Shown here piece by piece: positions 6,038 through 7,872 of a stretch of 7,872 nt of DNA (the first letter of the stretch is position 1; each line of letters opens with the position of its first letter). The notes below the pieces were generated by a model. It did not search any database, was not told the origin of the DNA, and was given only the letters and a program-made list of their open reading frames with translations. The stretch spans positions 1 through 7,872 of the forward strand of contig DAOVMU010000061.1 in NCBI GenBank assembly GCA_030630585.1, read 5' to 3'. The DNA comes from Candidatus Bathyarchaeota archaeon (GTDB lineage Archaea > Thermoproteota > Bathyarchaeia > Bathyarchaeales > Bathycorpusculaceae). The translations under genes were made by a program, and so were the position numbers.

Positions 6038-7008
6038 AAACCCAATTGAAAAACGAATTGAGTGTAAACCGTTTAGCGTGGAAACTACTAGAAAAACTAT
6101 ACGAGAAATCACGTTATTACGGGGTTACCGTGGAAAAAACAAGCTCAGAAACAACAATTGTGGATGCAGGGATAAAGGCCAGGGGCGGATTTCAAGCTGG
6201 AAAAATTATAACAGAAATTTGCATGGGCGGATGTGGAAAAGCTGAAATAACATATTGCAAGTACGGCGAACTGGAACTTCCATCAATAATTGTTTACACA
6301 GATCATCCAGTTATTGCAACATTGGGTTCACAGTATGCAGGTTGGCAAATACGAGAGGGAGACTACTTTGCGATAGGGTCTGGACCAGCAAGAGCCCTTG
6401 CGCTAAAACCTGAGGAAATTTACAATAAAATTGAATACAGAGACGATTTCGACAAAGCAGTCATAGTTTTAGAAACCGATAAGCATCCCTCAGCAAAACT
6501 TTTGAAACGGTTCGCAAAGGAATGTAAGGTTCCACCGGAAAATCTAGCAGTGATTTTGACTCCTACAGCTAGCGTAGCTGGTGCAACGCAAGTTTCAGGT
6601 AGAATAGTGGAAACTGGAATTCACAAACTTAACATGCTTGGGTTAGATTTGAAAGTGATCTTGCACGCATGGGGATGCGCGCCAATTCTTCCTATTCATC
6701 CAAAGTTTACACATGCCATGGCGAGAACGAACGACGCAATCCTCTATGGAGGAGTAGCCTACTTCGTTGTTGAATGCAAGGATGAAGAAGAACTGAGGAA
6801 AATAGTTAATGAAGCGCCATCCAAAGCCTCTAAGGCTTATGGCAAGCCTTTCATAGAGATCTTTGAAGAAGCAAACTACAACTTCTACAAAATAGACCCA
6901 AACCTCTTTGCACCAGCCGTTCTAATCGTGAACAACGTGAAAACCGGCAAAGTATTTAAGGCTGGAGCAACGAATGCCGAAGCGTTAGCGAAATCTTTAG
7001 CTATTTAA
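6034..7008 (+). CDS. mch: Methenyl-tetrahydromethanopterin cyclohydrolase
   Basis: Mch interconverts 5-formyl-H4MPT and 5,10-methenyl-H4MPT in the cytoplasm, two steps after formylmethanofuran synthesis (Ftr acts between). The 324-residue translation matches the family throughout: LSVNRLAWKLLEKL at the start, GGFQAGK (51-57), TDHPVIATLGSQYAGWQ (89-105), SGPARALALKP (116-126), PTASVAGATQVSGR (177-190) and RTNDAILYGG (231-240). Arg190 and Glu193 correspond to the catalytic Arg/Glu pair known in archaeal Mch. The N-terminus is probably 4 or 8 residues shorter: family members usually begin near the L-S-V-N segment, with in-frame TTG codons at 6046 and 6058. It closes the fwdBAC-mch run. Its stop codon overlaps that of the convergent membrane-protein gene, leaving no space for a dedicated terminator. 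Confidence 0.95.
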   Translation: MKTQLKNELSVNRLAWKLLEKLYEKSRYYGVTVEKTSSETTIVDAGIKARGGFQAGKIITEICMGGCGKAEITYCKYGELELPSIIVYTDHPVIATLGSQYAGWQIREGDYFAIGSGPARALALKPEEIYNKIEYRDDFDKAVIVLETDKHPSAKLLKRFAKECKVPPENLAVILTPTASVAGATQVSGRIVETGIHKLNMLGLDLKVILHAWGCAPILPIHPKFTHAMARTNDAILYGGVAYFVVECKDEEELRKIVNEAPSKASKAYGKPFIEIFEEANYNFYKIDPNLFAPAVLIVNNVKTGKVFKAGATNAEALAKSLAI

Positions 7009-7607
7009 TCGGACTTGCTTGGCTTAAGCTTTGGAACTACGTGGGGTTTTGTGAAAAATCTACTGACAAAATCACTGAAGCCGCGATTGCCTATTATGGC
7101 AGCCATCAAAAAGCCTATTATCGTCACTTCACCGATCGCTTTGGGTAATATGTATAAGGTAAATATGAATGCTCCTCCGCTTCCAAGGAAAAATGGCATC
7201 AGATAGGCACAATAGGCATAAGTGAAGAGGCCTTCAGGAATATAAGCCAGAAGAGTCGCTGGGATTGCAAGAAGGGATGAATATTGCTTCTTTCCCAAAC
7301 CTGAACCTCTCGCGATGATTCCAGCAGTTAAACCTGTCAATCCTTTTCCCAGCGGTAAACAAAGCAAACCCAACCATGAACCCATACCCATAGGACCAAA
7401 CATTATTCCCGGGAATATTCCTACAAAAAGTCCTGAAATGAAACCCGTCTTAGGACCTCCGTAAAATCCAGCAATGAACGCAGCTATAAGAGAAAAATCA
7501 ATAGCTATCATTCCAGGAATAAGATTTCCAGAATAATAGGAGATCACAAACAGGAAGTTCCCAAGCACACCCATCATCAATACGAACGAAACAGTTTTGG
7601 CGTCCAT
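7005..7607 (-). CDS. Six-helix membrane protein, probable ECF transporter substrate-binding (S) component
   Basis: From the ATG at 7607 the protein has 200 residues. An upstream in-frame GTG at 7628 would add seven, but GAGGAG (complement of 7614-7619) lies 6 nt before the ATG and decides the start. About six hydrophobic segments are visible: V-S-F-V-L-M near the N-terminus, GMIAIDFSLIAAFIAGFYGG, GFISGLFVGIFPGIMFGP, WLGLLCLPLGKGLTG, LLAIPATLLAYIPEGLF and TIIGFLMAAIIG, followed by a short basic cytoplasmic tail. The size, the small-residue-rich helices and the GPKTGFISGLFVG loop resemble the general ECF S-component family, which captures vitamins or metals for an EcfAT energising module. No EcfA or EcfT gene is visible, so it would have to share a module encoded elsewhere. 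The substrate is unknown. It could also be another small 6-TM family. Confidence 0.6.
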   Translation of the reverse strand: MDAKTVSFVLMMGVLGNFLFVISYYSGNLIPGMIAIDFSLIAAFIAGFYGGPKTGFISGLFVGIFPGIMFGPMGMGSWLGLLCLPLGKGLTGLTAGIIARGSGLGKKQYSSLLAIPATLLAYIPEGLFTYAYCAYLMPFFLGSGGAFIFTLYILPKAIGEVTIIGFLMAAIIGNRGFSDFVSRFFTKPHVVPKLKPSKSD

Positions 7608-7613
7608 ATTTTT

Positions 7614-7619
7614 CTCCTC
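7614..7619 (-). promoter_or_regulatory. Ribosome binding site of the membrane protein gene
   Basis: On the minus strand this reads GAGGAG, 6 nt before the ATG at 7607. It favours that ATG over the upstream GTG at 7628, which would place the site inside the coding region. Confidence 0.65.
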
Positions 7620-7648
7620 TCGGAACACCTGAATGTGAAGTATTAGTC

Positions 7649-7656
7649 ATTATTTA
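7649..7656 (-). promoter_or_regulatory. Probable TATA box of the membrane protein gene
   Basis: The minus strand reads TTAAATAA, flanked upstream by the GAGTA-type dyad. Transcription would begin near 7625, giving a leader of about 18 nt with the GAGGAG ribosome site. The box abuts the dyad at 7658-7669, so a bound regulator could block TBP/TFB. Confidence 0.45.
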
Positions 7657-7657
7657 A

Positions 7658-7682
7658 GAGTAGTTACTCAAAATGGAGTACT
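7658..7682. repeat. GAGTA dyad array in the divergent promoter region, candidate operator
   Basis: GAGTA (7658-7662) and TACTC (7665-7669) form a perfect inverted repeat with a 2-bp spacer. Six bases further, GAGTACT (7676-7682) repeats the half-site and contains the palindrome AGTACT. Three half-sites within 25 bp between two divergent genes suggest binding of a dimeric regulator. The sites are short, so chance remains possible. Confidence 0.35.
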
Positions 7683-7701
7683 GTTATATGATAAAACTCG
7701 A

Positions 7702-7712
7702 AAAATAAATAT
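7702..7712 (+). promoter_or_regulatory. Possible TATA box for the right-edge gene
   Basis: AAAATAAATAT is a good archaeal TATA-like run. A start about 25-27 nt beyond its centre would fall near 7733-7736, just ahead of the TTG at 7744, so the transcript would have a very short leader. This is why I prefer TTG 7744 to the in-frame ATG at 7711, which overlaps the box. Confidence 0.4.
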
Positions 7713-7743
7713 GGCATACATCTATTTGTTACTGGGAATCTCC

Positions 7744-7872
7744 TTGTCAGATGCTCTAAAAATCTCTGCAAAAAACGCTAATGATTGGCTTGAAAAGGAG
7801 ACTGGTTCAATTTTCATTCCAGTCCATGAAAAAGCTCGAAAACTACTTGGCAGAATGGAAAAGACACTTGAC
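7744..7872 (+). CDS. Unknown helical, charged protein (partial, runs off the right edge)
   Basis: A frame beginning TTG at 7744 stays open to the end of the window for 43 codons. It begins LSDALKISAKNANDWLEKE, and the later part includes PVHEKARKLLGRMEKTLD. The segment is rich in Lys, Glu and Ala with hydrophobics spaced as in amphipathic helices, so a helical or coiled-coil cytoplasmic protein is likely. It has no signal peptide or membrane segment if TTG is the start. The in-frame ATG at 7711 would add the hydrophobic N-terminus MAYIYLLLGIS, but it lies on the putative TATA box and lacks a ribosome site. I do not recognise the family and assign no function. It is divergent from the membrane-protein gene and may share regulation with it. 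Confidence 0.55.
   Translation, partial: MSDALKISAKNANDWLEKETGSIFIPVHEKARKLLGRMEKTLD

Noticed and set aside
1..7872. CRISPR array, insertion sequence, or phage/defence genes
   Set aside because: No regularly spaced repeats, transposase motifs, terminal inverted repeats or defence-domain proteins were seen; every sizeable coding region is accounted for by metabolism or transport, apart from the partial right-edge gene.

Overview
The window looks archaeal. Four adjacent genes encode subunits D, B, A and C of the molybdenum/tungsten enzyme formylmethanofuran dehydrogenase. A fifth, mch, encodes methenyl-tetrahydromethanopterin cyclohydrolase. FwdB keeps its Fe-S cysteines and the metal-ligating Cys, and subunit D is a separate protein. 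This fits an archaeal redox enzyme better than the bacterial Fhc hydrolase complex. GGTG-type Shine-Dalgarno sites, GTG/TTG starts and TATA-like boxes agree with Archaea. A Bathyarchaeia-like or other non-classical C1-metabolising archaeon is my guess from gene content; no methyl-coenzyme M reductase gene is visible, so methanogenesis cannot be claimed.

Layout. Positions 1-1008 (minus strand) hold an ABC-2 type (drug or polysaccharide export class) ATPase gene, overlapping by 4 bp the start of a probable permease gene that runs off the left edge. Positions 1009-1310 are a divergent intergenic region. fwdD (1311-1724, GTG start) is followed by an unusual 327-bp gap. Then comes a tight plus-strand cluster: fwdB (2052-3503, TTG start), fwdA (3504-5195), fwdC (5188-6021) and mch (6034-7008). 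mch ends tail-to-tail with a minus-strand six-helix membrane protein, probably an ECF-transporter S component (7005-7607); the two stop codons interlock in one TTAA. Positions 7608-7743 are a second divergent promoter region with a small GAGTA dyad array. A plus-strand gene of unknown function starts near 7744 and runs off the right edge.

How the genes work together. FwdB/FwdD form the W/Mo-pterin site that reduces CO2 to formate. FwdA, a binuclear metal amidohydrolase, condenses formate with methanofuran, and FwdC is a beta-helical structural subunit. After transfer of the formyl group to tetrahydromethanopterin (ftr not in the window), Mch closes formyl-H4MPT to methenyl-H4MPT. The cluster therefore encodes two steps of the archaeal methyl branch of the Wood-Ljungdahl pathway, usable in either direction. 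The polyferredoxin and electron-delivery subunits (FwdF/FwdG type) are absent from the window.

Most of the window is ordinary central C1 metabolism. The main oddities are a strongly basic ~50-residue insertion in FwdB, the long structured gap that separates fwdD from fwdB, and the small dyad cluster in the right-hand divergent promoter.
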